Virus record (IMG/VR): IMGVR_UViG_3300046171_000208
Span: 37,694 to 101,693 of that record
From: a virus
Length of the DNA stretch: 64,000 nt
Strand: one strand, 5' to 3'
A program made the position numbers and the translations under genes. Under the pieces are notes generated by a model. It was not told where the DNA came from, did no database searches, and saw nothing but the letters and a program-made list of their open reading frames with translations. Positions 24,701 through 34,815 of the stretch are shown here, one piece after another. Position 1 is the stretch's first letter; each line of letters starts with the position of its first letter.

Positions 24701-26324
24701 GGAACAAGGTTTACAATCACCAATAGCAGGAGGTATTAGAGGCATCAGGAGAAGTGTATCCTCCAGTGTCTTTACAGGTCGTGCTGTTGCACCTCAAGCA
24801 GTTCAACCTGTTTCTCCAATGATTCAGGCACCACCTCAACCACCACAACCAGATCCACAAACAACAAGTTTACTTAGTCAGAACTCATTAACTTTAACAA
24901 GTGTTTCGGGACAATTATCTGCCATATCTGAACAGATATTTTCTTTGAATAGTTCACTATCAGTAATTAAATCAAATTTAGATGTAAGTGATCAAATAGA
25001 TAGACAAAGAGAAGGAGCAAAACAAAAAAGAGATGCGATATTAGCAGAGCAAGGATTAAGGGAAGGAAAAGAATCAGAACTAGAAAGAAAAATACAAACT
25101 GCTTTACTTGCTCCAGTAAGAAGAGTTGCAGGTTTTGCTCAAGGTATATTAAGTAGATTGGGTAATTTTTTATTCATTCTTACTGCAGGTTGGTTAACTG
25201 ACAAAACTTTATCATTTTTAAGACTAACATCCGAAGGAAATGTTGATAAATTAAATGAATTTAAAAGAAAATTCTTAATTGACCTTGCACTTTTAGGAGG
25301 TATAGGTTTAGCACTGACTATAGGAATTGGAAAAATAGTTGCAACAGTAGGTGCAATATCAGGTTTAGCTTTAAAATTTGCATTCTCTGCATTACTAGCA
25401 GCACCATTTCTTGCAGCATTAAAATTTATTAAAAATAATGTTGATAATTTTGTCAAGAATTTTGGATTATATGTGCGAAATCTTCTTACAAAAGGTCCAG
25501 GAAAAGTTGTACAAAAGTTAGGATTACCTTTGTTAGGAGTGGGTGGTGTTGCAGCACTGTTCCCTAAAAAAATTGGAAAATTTTTTAAATCAGTATTTGG
25601 AAAGAAGATAATTGGTGAAGCAGTAGAAGGAGCTGCGAAAACAGGTGCAAAAACGGGAGCAAAAAGTGGTTTAAAAGCTTTAGGACCAATTGGAATAGGT
25701 CTTGAATTAGCATTAGCACCTATCTTCGCATTCTTTGATTATAAAGACAGAAAAGAAAATCTAGGTCAAACAGAGGGACAGGCAAAAACTGGAGCAAGTG
25801 CAACTGCGATTGGTGGTATAGCTGGTACTCTAATTGGATTAACTTTAATACCAGAACCACTAACAAGTGCTACTGGTTTGATAGGTCTTGCATTATTAAG
25901 CATGTTCGGTGGAATGGGTGCTGGAAAATTAGCTGATACAGTAACTGGGGCTAATAAGAATAAGGGGGATTCAGCTCCAGAATATACAGTTGAAGGAAGG
26001 GCAGATGGTGGTCCTGTCGATGCTAAAAAACCATATGTAGTTGGAGAAAAAGGACCTGAACTATTCAGTTCAGAAGTTGCTGGAATGATAACACCAATTA
26101 ACTTTAAAAAAGATTCAAAAGTATCAGACCTTATATCATCGTTTGATCAATCGGCAGAGGTCACAGTTATTCCTTTAAGCACTTCAGAAAAAGGAATACC
26201 AGCAAGTGCAACTATGGCAACTAGTTCAAGCACTCCGAGTGATTCTTTACCAAATATACCATCATCTGATTTTGCAAATAGTTTTATTGGATTTTCTGAA
26301 TCTGTGTATAATGTGGTGGTATAA
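24693..26324 (+). CDS. Tape-measure-like tail/hub protein (gp29 analogue)
   Basis: 543 residues. The N-terminus is Pro/Gln rich. Residues about 70-135 look like a coiled coil. Residues 150-250 contain several hydrophobic segments (FLFILTAGWL; ALLGGIGLALTIGIGKIVA), and the C-terminus has GGPVDAKKPYVVGEKGPELF, a motif common at the end of phage tape-measure proteins. Position between gp51 and gp27 fits the T4 gp29 hub/tape measure. The assignment is by context and motif rather than clear homology. Confidence 0.65.
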   Translation: MDEEQGLQSPIAGGIRGIRRSVSSSVFTGRAVAPQAVQPVSPMIQAPPQPPQPDPQTTSLLSQNSLTLTSVSGQLSAISEQIFSLNSSLSVIKSNLDVSDQIDRQREGAKQKRDAILAEQGLREGKESELERKIQTALLAPVRRVAGFAQGILSRLGNFLFILTAGWLTDKTLSFLRLTSEGNVDKLNEFKRKFLIDLALLGGIGLALTIGIGKIVATVGAISGLALKFAFSALLAAPFLAALKFIKNNVDNFVKNFGLYVRNLLTKGPGKVVQKLGLPLLGVGGVAALFPKKIGKFFKSVFGKKIIGEAVEGAAKTGAKTGAKSGLKALGPIGIGLELALAPIFAFFDYKDRKENLGQTEGQAKTGASATAIGGIAGTLIGLTLIPEPLTSATGLIGLALLSMFGGMGAGKLADTVTGANKNKGDSAPEYTVEGRADGGPVDAKKPYVVGEKGPELFSSEVAGMITPINFKKDSKVSDLISSFDQSAEVTVIPLSTSEKGIPASATMATSSSTPSDSLPNIPSSDFANSFIGFSESVYNVVV

Positions 26325-27718
26325 TGGCAGATATTAAGAGAAGAAGAGATGCAGTTCTCAAATCAAATATTAGTATTAATTCAATAAGAGATTCAGTAGT
26401 TAAATTTACAAAAGGTTTGACTGCTGCAAGACAAACATCATCTGAAATTGTTAAGAGTACAGATAAAAATAACAAATTTAAAAGAACTCTAATAGGTAAT
26501 GATAATACTTATTTTACAAAGAGAAGAGAAAATGCAAGGAGAAGGCAAAGAGAAGATGAATTAGAAGCATCAACTGTTCAAGGAACAACGAAGAGGCAAG
26601 GTAATGTTGTTTCAAGAAGTACAAAAGGTTTTCTTGGTAGAATACTTGATTTCTTTGGTATCGTATTGATAGGATGGTTTGTTAATACGTTACCTCAAAT
26701 TTTAAAATCAATTCAGGGATTGATAAAACGAATACAAGCAGTAATTACAACTCTTACAGATTATTTGAATGGTATAGGAGATTTTTTGGTTGCTATAGGA
26801 ACAGGAATTTCTAATGCAATACAAAGTATAAAATCAGTAGTAGATTTAGTATTATTGAGAAGACAAAATGAAGAAAGTCTTGAAAGTGCTGATAATAATT
26901 TGAATAAAGTAAGAAAAAATATGATGACGACTGCGTTTGCATATAATAATCCTGCTAATGCAGGTCTAAAGGATTTTTCAGGAGATCAATTAATAGAATC
27001 AGAATTAGATGAAAAGAAGGATAAAAAAGAGGACGAGAATCCTAAACAAGAAAAACCAAAAGAAGGAAATGCAGACAATGTTGAGGGTGAAAAAGGTGAT
27101 TTTACTGTTGATAACACACCTAATAGTGGAACTGATAAACAACAGGAAGAAGATCCTAATGATCAGAACTTAATCCAAGGAATAAGTAATGATAAAGATT
27201 TCAAAAATTTAGAATCTAATAAAGCTCAAGACAAAGGAGAAACTATAAGTGACAGAGATGAGGCTAATAGAGCATCTAAAGATGAACAAGAACAGACAAA
27301 AGGAATATTTTCAAAAACAAAAAATTTCATTGCTGGTTTTTTTGGTGGTGATGGACAACAACAGTCAGATAATCAAAAAAGAGAAACAGATAGTAAGAAA
27401 GATAGTAGTTCGTCAGTAAGTGGTGTTGTATCAAAAATAAGACAAATAGCAACTAATGCCAATAAACAAGTAAAAGGTGAAAAGAAAAACTTAAGTATAG
27501 AACCTTCAAAGAGAGAAAGAAATAATATGAATACTAGAAAAAACAAAAATAGAAGTCAAGTTTTGATAATTGAAAAAGGAGTATCAACTAATACTCCATC
27601 TGCTCCTTCTGGTGGTAGCGGTGGTGGATCTAGCTTAAATAGTATTGACGGACTTCAAGATTCCGATGCGATGAAAAAAGGAATTAAAAAACTTCAATCA
27701 GTTATACTTGCAAACTAA
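26324..27718 (+). CDS. Tail structural protein, tape-measure-associated
   Basis: 464 residues, coupled by overlap at both ends. The N-terminal 100 residues are very basic (RRENARRRQREDELE). Residues about 105-150 contain a hydrophobic segment (ILDFFGIVLIGWFVNTLP) that resembles FLFILTAGWL in the preceding protein, suggesting the two are related. The C-terminal half is a low-complexity Lys/Glu/Asp/Asn tract. A gp28-like hub role is possible. Family not recognised. Confidence 0.55.
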   Translation: MADIKRRRDAVLKSNISINSIRDSVVKFTKGLTAARQTSSEIVKSTDKNNKFKRTLIGNDNTYFTKRRENARRRQREDELEASTVQGTTKRQGNVVSRSTKGFLGRILDFFGIVLIGWFVNTLPQILKSIQGLIKRIQAVITTLTDYLNGIGDFLVAIGTGISNAIQSIKSVVDLVLLRRQNEESLESADNNLNKVRKNMMTTAFAYNNPANAGLKDFSGDQLIESELDEKKDKKEDENPKQEKPKEGNADNVEGEKGDFTVDNTPNSGTDKQQEEDPNDQNLIQGISNDKDFKNLESNKAQDKGETISDRDEANRASKDEQEQTKGIFSKTKNFIAGFFGGDGQQQSDNQKRETDSKKDSSSSVSGVVSKIRQIATNANKQVKGEKKNLSIEPSKRERNNMNTRKNKNRSQVLIIEKGVSTNTPSAPSGGSGGGSSLNSIDGLQDSDAMKKGIKKLQSVILAN

Positions 27719-29052
27719 TGGCAGCAATAGATAAATCAATTTATCAAAAATTTATAGTTGAATCAGCAGATGGATCTAAAAGTGCTGATATATCTGAAGG
27801 TGTCATAGCGTTCACATACTTTGAAAATATTTTTTCTCCATATCTGACAGCAAGAGTTATTGTTACTAATACCAGTGGTTCAATAGAAGGTGATGATGGA
27901 AATTTGCAATCAGTGTATAATGGATTACCTTTGAGAGGGGGTGAAAGAGTATTAATAAAAATAGCAGGAAATTCAAAAACAAATGAGGGTTTAGACTTTT
28001 CAGTATCCCCTGATCAATATTTTTACGTTGCTTCAGTGACAAATGTTTTACTTAACGAAGGTACTGAAAGTTTTACTTTGAATTTGGTTTCAAGAGAGGC
28101 AATAACAAATGAGACAACTAGGGTCGGTAAAAAGTTTCCCACTTCGCAAAAAATATCTGGGTCTGTAGAAGATATACTTAAAAACTATTTGAAAGCTGAT
28201 AAAATCGGTGATATTGAAGAGACTCAAAACACTTATGGTTTTATTGGTAATATGAAAAAACCATTTACAATAATAACTTGGTTAGCATCTAAATCAGTTT
28301 CGGGTTCAGCAAAACCAGGTGAAGATTCTAGTGCTGGATATGTATTTTATGAAACACAATCAGGATTTAACTTTGTATCTCTAGATAAAATTATGGAGTC
28401 AAAACCTTATAATGTTGATTTCATATACTCACCTGGAATAATTTCTACTGATGATCCAAATAAAGATTTCAGAATACTAACATATGCTACTAATAGAAAT
28501 CAAGATTTAATTGGTAAACTTGAAAGAGGTGCTTATAGTAGTGTTCGTTATTATGTTAATCCTGTATCTTTCGCACCATCTATTTCAGTATTTAATTCTG
28601 ATGATTATCAGGGTAAAGCTAATAATTTGGGTGATAAGGAGGTTGCTTTACCAAGAATTGATGATAAAAGTGAAAAAACACTAGGTGACTTGCCAAGTCG
28701 TATATTTGTTGGTATGCTAGATGTTGGTACTCTTGAAAAGGATGCGAGTGATGAGGGATGGAATGATCCTGTTAAAAGAAATGCAGATCCACAGAGAATT
28801 CATTCCCAATCGATGATGAGATATAATCAGATATTTACTCAAGTGGTCGATATTACTATTCCTCTAAACACAAATCTAAATGCTGGTTCTATCATAAGAT
28901 GCGAATTCCCCCAATTATCAAATGTTAAAAGAAAGCAACCTGATCCTGAACTCAGTGGTCTATATATGATAAAAGAACTAGCACATTATTTTGATGGTAA
29001 AGGTTCATATTCAAAATTAAAAATAGTTAGAGATACGTTTGGAAGAAAATGA
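27718..29052 (+). CDS. 27: Baseplate hub protein gp27
   Basis: 444 residues. IAFTYFENIFSPYLTARVIV and TESFTLNLVSREAITNET are typical of the gp27 family, which has two tube-like barrel domains forming the hub trimer that holds gp5. The middle part FDFIYSP/ILTYATNRNQDL also fits. It overlaps gp5 by 4 bp (ATGA), giving balanced synthesis of the two hub partners. Confidence 0.85.
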   Translation: MAAIDKSIYQKFIVESADGSKSADISEGVIAFTYFENIFSPYLTARVIVTNTSGSIEGDDGNLQSVYNGLPLRGGERVLIKIAGNSKTNEGLDFSVSPDQYFYVASVTNVLLNEGTESFTLNLVSREAITNETTRVGKKFPTSQKISGSVEDILKNYLKADKIGDIEETQNTYGFIGNMKKPFTIITWLASKSVSGSAKPGEDSSAGYVFYETQSGFNFVSLDKIMESKPYNVDFIYSPGIISTDDPNKDFRILTYATNRNQDLIGKLERGAYSSVRYYVNPVSFAPSISVFNSDDYQGKANNLGDKEVALPRIDDKSEKTLGDLPSRIFVGMLDVGTLEKDASDEGWNDPVKRNADPQRIHSQSMMRYNQIFTQVVDITIPLNTNLNAGSIIRCEFPQLSNVKRKQPDPELSGLYMIKELAHYFDGKGSYSKLKIVRDTFGRK

Positions 29053-31679
29053 TAGAAAATAATTTACTTAAAACAAATTTCTTAGGTAAGGATGGATTCC
29101 GTTGGTGGATAGGTCAAGTTGCACCTGAAGCAGCACAAGGAAATCAAATTAACCAAACTGGTAGTACTTGGGGTTGTAGAGTAAAAGTTCGTATATATGG
29201 ATATCATCCAGCAGATATAACTGAATTAGCAGATGATGATTTACCTTGGGCACAAGTATTGTTATCATCACAAGGGGGTTCTGGAAAAGCAAATCGTTCA
29301 AGGTCAATTCGTATATCACCTGGTGATACTGTTATGGGATTTTTCCTTGATGGTGATGATGCACAACTTCCTGTAATTTTAGGAATTTTTGCGAATACTA
29401 ATAATTATTATGCTAGTGATGAAGATTATAAATCTCCATTTCAACCATTTACAGGATATACAAGTAAGATAAAACCTAATAATGATTTTATTGCTAAAAA
29501 TGAGGGTGGAGATGATTCTAAAAAAAGTCAAAAATCACCAAGATTTTTAACGAAGGAAATTGTAGAAGATTTAAATGACCAATTAGACAAAGGTAAAGCA
29601 CAAATAGAAGAACTTGTAGATTCTGGAGAACTTCAAAACGCAGCATCTGAAGCATCTGCAGAATTAAAACAGGTTCTTGATTCAGGTGCAATTCAAACAG
29701 GATTAAAAAATACAGCAGCAAATGCTAAACCAATAGTTGAAAATTTAAAAAAACAATTTAGTAATATTGATACTCAAGCATTTAAAGCAATGGGTCAAGA
29801 GATAATATTAGGAAGTGGAGTACAAGCTGCTGTTAACAATACAAAGTCTACTAATAAAATAAAAAATACACTCAAAAATACTTTAAGTGAAGTTCAAAAT
29901 TCTATTCCTAAAGATAAGTTTAAAGGACTAGCAGAGGGAGCAGCAGAGATTGTTTCAGCATCAAAACCAATGATTAAAGATATGGTGAATACAACCTTTG
30001 ATGATTTAGCACCACAATTGAATGGTGGGTTACATAAACTTTATAAGAGTAAATTTAATGAGATTATGGGTAAAACAGGTAATTTGGCACTTGCAAAGAA
30101 AGCAGCACAAGCAGCACAAGTAGCAATGGTCGGTCCCGTTGGAGCTCTTCAAAATTTAATGCCTTGTGCTGTAAAAAATATAACAGATAAATTAACTGGT
30201 GATGTAGCAAATTTACTTGCAGAGTTTGTTAACAACGTAGATAATTTTACAGACTGTATCGGTGATCAATTTGTAGGTGCAATATTCAATGACATTATTA
30301 AAGGAATAAACACAGAATTGGGAGATGCAATTAAAGGAGTTGCTGACATATTTCCAAGCGGAGATATAGAAGGATTATTAAGAGGAAAAGCAGAGGGGTT
30401 ACTTGGAATAGCAAGTGTCTTTGATGATTGTGATATTCCAACTGCTGATTTAGGAGGAAAAACTAATAAATGGATACTTGGTGGTGGACCTGGTAATTTA
30501 GATTTAGGAAATATTGCTGGAAAAGTTTTAGCAATTGCAAATGCTGCACAAGAATTAAAAGAAGCAATCGGAAGTCCTGGTGGAGTTTTAGGTAATCTTG
30601 GTATTTTTGATTTTATGAGACCTGATGTAAGCACACCTGGTTTTAGTAGCACATTGAGTGATTGCTATACAGGACCTCCACTTAATTGTTCAGGTATTAA
30701 AGTTAATCTATTTGGTGGAGGTGGTTCAGGAGCACAGGTAAATCCAATTTTAGGTGCAATAGTAAGTGACACATTCGCAGTTCAGACTGCAAGTTTAATT
30801 GGAATGAAAGTTATAAATCCTGGTTCAGGTTACAAATCACCACCATTTGTCGAGATAGAAGATACTTGTCGTAAAGGTTATGGTGCAGTTGCTAGATCGG
30901 TAATAGATTATGATCCATCATCTCCTACTTACGAACAAGTAACTGATGTGTATATTGTTAGTGCTGGTGAAAATTATCCAGTAATTGAACCAGAAGAAGG
31001 AGATGAAGGAGTGTATACAGTCGATCACGTTGTTGTAGTTAAACCAGGTCAAAATTATAAACAAGAAGATACTGTCATAGACGATAAGGGAAACGTATAT
31101 GAAAAATTCCTAGATGAACAAGGTAGAATATTAAATGTTATCCCACCTGACTCATCTACAAATAACTTAGAACCATTTACGACTTTACCAGATTTAGAAG
31201 TTATTTCGTCAACTGGAATAGGAGCATTATTAAAAGCTCAATTATTACCAAGACCAACTTATCAAGGTGAAGTAAGACAAGTAATTGATTGTGTTTCTCC
31301 TCGTAATACTAATATTGTTGGATTTATAAATGGTGAACCATATTATGGACCTTTCCATGTTCATCCAACTACTGGTGCTAAAATGGTTGGTATTGCACAT
31401 ACCACCGCACCTCATGCTATAATATATGATACACCTCAAGAAAGTAGAACATCTAGATCGATAGTAACAACATCTACTTCTTATACAACAGTTTCATCAT
31501 CGGTACAAACAAATGTTTCCAGCACCACAACACAATCTGATACAAGTAGTATCCCTCAAACTGACCCAGTTGACACATCAAGCCAACAAACGTCTGGACA
31601 GAGTTACACTCCTCCTCCTAGTAGTCCTCCTAGTGGTGGCGGGTCTTCGGGATCAGGTGGGGGATACTCAGGTTACTAA
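29049..31679 (+). CDS. 5: Baseplate hub gp5 without visible lysozyme domain
   Basis: 876 residues. Residues 1-120 form the gp5 OB-fold region (WWIGQVAPE; DDLPWAQVLLSSQGGSG; GDTVMGFFLDGDDAQLP). Residues 150-480 are helical and Ala rich. Residues 575-760 contain repeated GYKSPPFVEI-like beta units and a conserved YGPFHVHPTTGAKMVG motif. The tail is Ser/Thr/Pro/Gly rich. I see no T4-lysozyme catalytic motif, so this hub lacks the peptidoglycan-cutting domain of T4 gp5. It pairs with gp27. Confidence 0.8.
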   Translation: MIENNLLKTNFLGKDGFRWWIGQVAPEAAQGNQINQTGSTWGCRVKVRIYGYHPADITELADDDLPWAQVLLSSQGGSGKANRSRSIRISPGDTVMGFFLDGDDAQLPVILGIFANTNNYYASDEDYKSPFQPFTGYTSKIKPNNDFIAKNEGGDDSKKSQKSPRFLTKEIVEDLNDQLDKGKAQIEELVDSGELQNAASEASAELKQVLDSGAIQTGLKNTAANAKPIVENLKKQFSNIDTQAFKAMGQEIILGSGVQAAVNNTKSTNKIKNTLKNTLSEVQNSIPKDKFKGLAEGAAEIVSASKPMIKDMVNTTFDDLAPQLNGGLHKLYKSKFNEIMGKTGNLALAKKAAQAAQVAMVGPVGALQNLMPCAVKNITDKLTGDVANLLAEFVNNVDNFTDCIGDQFVGAIFNDIIKGINTELGDAIKGVADIFPSGDIEGLLRGKAEGLLGIASVFDDCDIPTADLGGKTNKWILGGGPGNLDLGNIAGKVLAIANAAQELKEAIGSPGGVLGNLGIFDFMRPDVSTPGFSSTLSDCYTGPPLNCSGIKVNLFGGGGSGAQVNPILGAIVSDTFAVQTASLIGMKVINPGSGYKSPPFVEIEDTCRKGYGAVARSVIDYDPSSPTYEQVTDVYIVSAGENYPVIEPEEGDEGVYTVDHVVVVKPGQNYKQEDTVIDDKGNVYEKFLDEQGRILNVIPPDSSTNNLEPFTTLPDLEVISSTGIGALLKAQLLPRPTYQGEVRQVIDCVSPRNTNIVGFINGEPYYGPFHVHPTTGAKMVGIAHTTAPHAIIYDTPQESRTSRSIVTTSTSYTTVSSSVQTNVSSTTTQSDTSSIPQTDPVDTSSQQTSGQSYTPPPSSPPSGGGSSGSGGGYSGY

Positions 31680-31690
31680 TAAATAAAATT

Positions 31691-32299
31691 ATGACAACAC
31701 CAGCAGAAAATCAAAATTGGCAGAAGAGACAGTATGACTCTTTTGGTCCACATTTCAGAATCGAAACAGCAAACCCAGAACTAGGACTTGTGGGAAATGT
31801 TGCATATAATTTATATGGATACTCAGATTCAAAAGATGTAAGTAATCTAGGTATGATGGGCGATGGTCAATTTCAAATTATGGCAGATCAATGTATAACT
31901 ATCGCAGGTGGTGCAAGTGTTGAAGGTGGAGGATTGTGTATTAATATTGTTGGAACAAAAGGTGATGTTGCAATATCAGCAGAGAAAAATGGTGATGTAA
32001 GAATTAAAGGGAGAAATATTTTTCTAGATGCATCAGAAAATATAGAGTTAACCACAGGTGGAAAAATTGAATTAGATTCAGCAGAATTGTTAGCAACAAC
32101 ACAAAATACAACAAGAATTCATGCCAGAAAAACTAAGGTAAGTGGTAGGAATATTGATATTGGTGGTTCAACAGATATAACTTTAATTACACCTAAAGGA
32201 TCAATCAAAGTTAAAAGAATTGTAGCAAGAGAAGTAGATTGGTCAGGAGCAGTCTTTGCTAATACATCTGTTCCAGCTAATGCATTAAAGAGTATATAA
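31691..32299 (+). CDS. Spike beta-helix-like structural protein
   Basis: 202 residues. It begins FGPHFRIETANPELGLVGNV and then shows short repeating beta strands: VAISAEKNGDVRIKGRNIFLD, then NIELTTGGKIELDS, the style of the triangular beta-helix at the gp5/VgrG C-terminus. It follows gp5 directly, so it may be the membrane-piercing spike encoded as a separate chain. Family membership is inferred from pattern and position. Confidence 0.6.
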   Translation: MTTPAENQNWQKRQYDSFGPHFRIETANPELGLVGNVAYNLYGYSDSKDVSNLGMMGDGQFQIMADQCITIAGGASVEGGGLCINIVGTKGDVAISAEKNGDVRIKGRNIFLDASENIELTTGGKIELDSAELLATTQNTTRIHARKTKVSGRNIDIGGSTDITLITPKGSIKVKRIVAREVDWSGAVFANTSVPANALKSI

Positions 32300-32511
32300 T
32301 GGCTGACTTTAAATCGGGTGGAGTTCCAAATCCAGACTATGATTCTGAAGATATAAATTTTGTAAATCAAAAAACAGAATTTACAGAGGATGTTTTTTGT
32401 TATGGTGATGCCTATGCTCAATCATTTAATAATGTAGAGATAAGTGTGGTTGGTTCAACACTCACATTTACTGTCGCTGGTATTGGGAGTACAAGTTTGA
32501 CACTATCATAG
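32299..32511 (+). CDS. Small hub-operon protein
   Basis: 70 residues, start overlapping the previous stop (TAATG). The C-terminal half is beta-rich (FNNVEISVVGSTLTFTVAGIG). It may cap the spike or the hub, but no PAAR motif is seen. It ends the hub operon: its stop is adjacent to a sigma70 promoter. Confidence 0.6.
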   Translation: MADFKSGGVPNPDYDSEDINFVNQKTEFTEDVFCYGDAYAQSFNNVEISVVGSTLTFTVAGIGSTSLTLS

Positions 32512-32539
32512 TTGACTGATTTTATACATATGCTATAAT
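32512..32539 (+). promoter_or_regulatory. Sigma70 promoter giving a leaderless transcript
   Basis: TTGACT, 16 bp, TGC-TATAAT. The ATG at 32547 lies 7 bp after the -10 box, so transcription should start at or within one base of the start codon. Confidence 0.75.
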
Positions 32540-32546
32540 AAGAATA

Positions 32547-32756
32547 ATGTATTATCAAGGTATGGATGATTTCGTATTCGAGGTTGTAGTAGACATCTGT
32601 TCTAGAACCTTTAAATTAAAAAGCGACAACGGAGATAATAAGATAATAGCTTGTGAAGATAGTGACGAGTTTATGAGAGTTTTAGAAGTTTGTGACAAAA
32701 TGCTTGAACCAGGAATGATTGTTTATGCAGATTTGGCAATAACCTCAGATAAATAA
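32547..32756 (+). CDS. Small conserved phage protein, leaderless
   Basis: 69 residues. FVFEVVVDICSRTFKLKSDNGD and CEDSDEFMRVLEVC match a small protein I associate with T4-like cyanophages. No ribosome site is possible because the ATG sits at the predicted transcript start. An early gene placed between two late structural operons. Function unknown. Confidence 0.65.
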   Translation: MYYQGMDDFVFEVVVDICSRTFKLKSDNGDNKIIACEDSDEFMRVLEVCDKMLEPGMIVYADLAITSDK

Positions 32757-33053
32757 ATGAAATACAAGATAACCACTCATTTCTGTTGGTTTCGTAATCG
32801 AAGTATAATTGTCAAAATGTATTTCATCAACGGAATGCCTTTCACCTTTGACGAATTACCTGATAGTCATTTAGAAGATCAAGAGTTAATCGAAGAAGCA
32901 GATAAACATCCCACATTTAATGATGATGAGATGTACCAATATTATGGATACCTTGTAGAAGAAGAATTACACCCGTGTTTGTTCCCAATTGATTTAGAGA
33001 ACCCAGAAGAATTGCCAGATGATATCTCAATTCATATAGACACGGAGGAGTAA
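32757..33053 (+). CDS. Small acidic conserved protein
   Basis: 98 residues from the ATG right after the previous stop. The conserved part seems to begin at the internal ATG at 32817 (MYFINGMPFTFDELPDSHLED), so the true product may be 78 residues; a TATAAT lies just before that ATG. It contains YYGYLVEEELHPCLFPID. Strongly acidic, possibly a DNA mimic or regulator, but that is only charge-based inference. Confidence 0.55.
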   Translation: MKYKITTHFCWFRNRSIIVKMYFINGMPFTFDELPDSHLEDQELIEEADKHPTFNDDEMYQYYGYLVEEELHPCLFPIDLENPEELPDDISIHIDTEE

Positions 33054-33057
33054 CCAG

Positions 33058-33065
33058 CTAAATAA
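33058..33065 (+). promoter_or_regulatory. Late promoter CTAAATAA
   Basis: A late-type box 49 bp before the giant structural gene at 33115. Confidence 0.55.
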
Positions 33066-33114
33066 ACCTAGTATGCACGGTCTATTAGATCACATTTTAT
33101 AGTAGTTAAAAAAG

Positions 33115-34815
33115 ATGCCTCTTAATAAGTTAGAGAATTTTATAAAGAATACAGAGGGTCGTGTTCTTTATGTAAATCCAAATGATCTTGATTCCACTGA
33201 TGGTATTGAAAATCAAGGTAATTCATTAACCAAACCCTTCAAAACGATTCAGAGAGCACTGATAGAGGCTGCTAGATTCTCATATCTTCGTGGAAACGAT
33301 AACGATTTAGTAGAAAGAACAACAATATTAATATTTCCAGGCGACCATGTAATTGATAATAGACCAGGATTTGGAATCAGAAACGAGTCAGGTATAGCAA
33401 AAGCAATAAGTCCAAGTGGTTCAGCGACAGGTGCACAAAATACTTTAACACTTACATTAAACTCTAACTTTGATTTAACACAAGAAGATAATATTTTATA
33501 TAAGTTCAATAGTGTGAACGGTGGTATTGTTGTACCTAGAGGTACTTCAATTGTTGGACTCGATTTAAGAAAGACAAGAATTAGACCTTTATATGTTCCA
33601 AACCCAACAGATAGTAATGTAGCATCATCTGCTATATTCAGAATTACTGGTGCTTGTTATTTCTGGCAGTTTACATTCTTTGATGGAGATGAAGCAGGTT
33701 TAGTATATACAGACCCATCAGACTTTAGTGCAAACAACCAATCAAAACCAACATTCTCTCACCACAAGTTAACTGCATTTGAATATGCAGATGGTGTGAA
33801 TACTCTTGATAACTTTAGTGACTTAACTGATTTAGACATATACTATAGTAAGTTAACAAATGCATTTAACAGAGCATCAAATCGTGAGATAGACCAGAAA
33901 TATCCATCAGCACCTGCTGCTTTCTCACCTCAAAGACCAGAATTTGAAATTGTTGGTGCTTTTGCAACTGACCCACTTAATGTTTCAAATATTGAATCTG
34001 GTGATGGAGCAACACCAGGTCAGGTTGTTACAGTCACCACTGCAACTGACCATAATCTTACAGGTGGAACACCAATCAAGATTCGTGGTATTAACGTAGC
34101 AGACTATAATATATCAACAAAAGTATCAAATGTTATTGATGCAACTAGATTCCAATACTCACTACCATTTGTAAGACCAAACTTACCAGCAGGATCTGCT
34201 GGAGGTTTAAGTTCAGCGAACGGGCAAGTACAAGTTGAGACTGATACAGTATCGGGTGCATCTCCATATATCTTTAACTGTTCAATGCGTTCTGTATTTG
34301 GTATGCAGGGTTTACACGCAGATGGAAATAAGGCAACTGGTTTCAAATCAATGGTTACTGCACAGTTTACTGCAGTTTCACTTCAGAAAGATGACAGAGC
34401 ATTTGTCAAGTATGATAAGACTAACAGAAGATATAGTGGTATTGCTTTCTCAAAACAGACAGGAGCATTATTATCATCTGAATCATCATCAACTAACCCA
34501 GAGACAGTATTTCACTTAGATCAAGAAGCAAATTACAGAAAAGAATTTAGAACCACACATATTAAAGTATCTAACGATGCTGTTGTACAGATTGTATCAG
34601 TGTTTGCGATTGGATTCCACGCACACTTTGAGATGATAAACGGTGCTGACGCATCAATCACAAACTCAAACTCAAACTTTGGTACATTTGCACTTCTTGC
34701 TGAAGGATTTAAGAAAGAAGCATTTGCAAAAGACGATAAAGGATTTATCACATCCATTATTACTCCTCGTTCAGTTGTGTCTGCAGATCAGCAGATTGAA
34801 TTTCTTACAGATTGA
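33115..34815 (+). CDS. Giant virion structural protein, part 1 of 4 (frame broken)
   Basis: 566 residues, then a stop. The same protein clearly continues one frame over, so 33115-38847 is best read as one gene of about 1,910 codons interrupted by three +1 shifts. The N-terminus (VLYVNPNDLDSTDG, then LTKPFKTIQRALIEAARF) is a beta-helix/pectate-lyase-like region related to the fibre at 2290. It lies downstream of the hub operon with its own late promoter. Probably a baseplate or side-fibre component. The break lies near 34801-34812 (TTTCTTACAG). Confidence 0.7.
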   Translation: MPLNKLENFIKNTEGRVLYVNPNDLDSTDGIENQGNSLTKPFKTIQRALIEAARFSYLRGNDNDLVERTTILIFPGDHVIDNRPGFGIRNESGIAKAISPSGSATGAQNTLTLTLNSNFDLTQEDNILYKFNSVNGGIVVPRGTSIVGLDLRKTRIRPLYVPNPTDSNVASSAIFRITGACYFWQFTFFDGDEAGLVYTDPSDFSANNQSKPTFSHHKLTAFEYADGVNTLDNFSDLTDLDIYYSKLTNAFNRASNREIDQKYPSAPAAFSPQRPEFEIVGAFATDPLNVSNIESGDGATPGQVVTVTTATDHNLTGGTPIKIRGINVADYNISTKVSNVIDATRFQYSLPFVRPNLPAGSAGGLSSANGQVQVETDTVSGASPYIFNCSMRSVFGMQGLHADGNKATGFKSMVTAQFTAVSLQKDDRAFVKYDKTNRRYSGIAFSKQTGALLSSESSSTNPETVFHLDQEANYRKEFRTTHIKVSNDAVVQIVSVFAIGFHAHFEMINGADASITNSNSNFGTFALLAEGFKKEAFAKDDKGFITSIITPRSVVSADQQIEFLTD

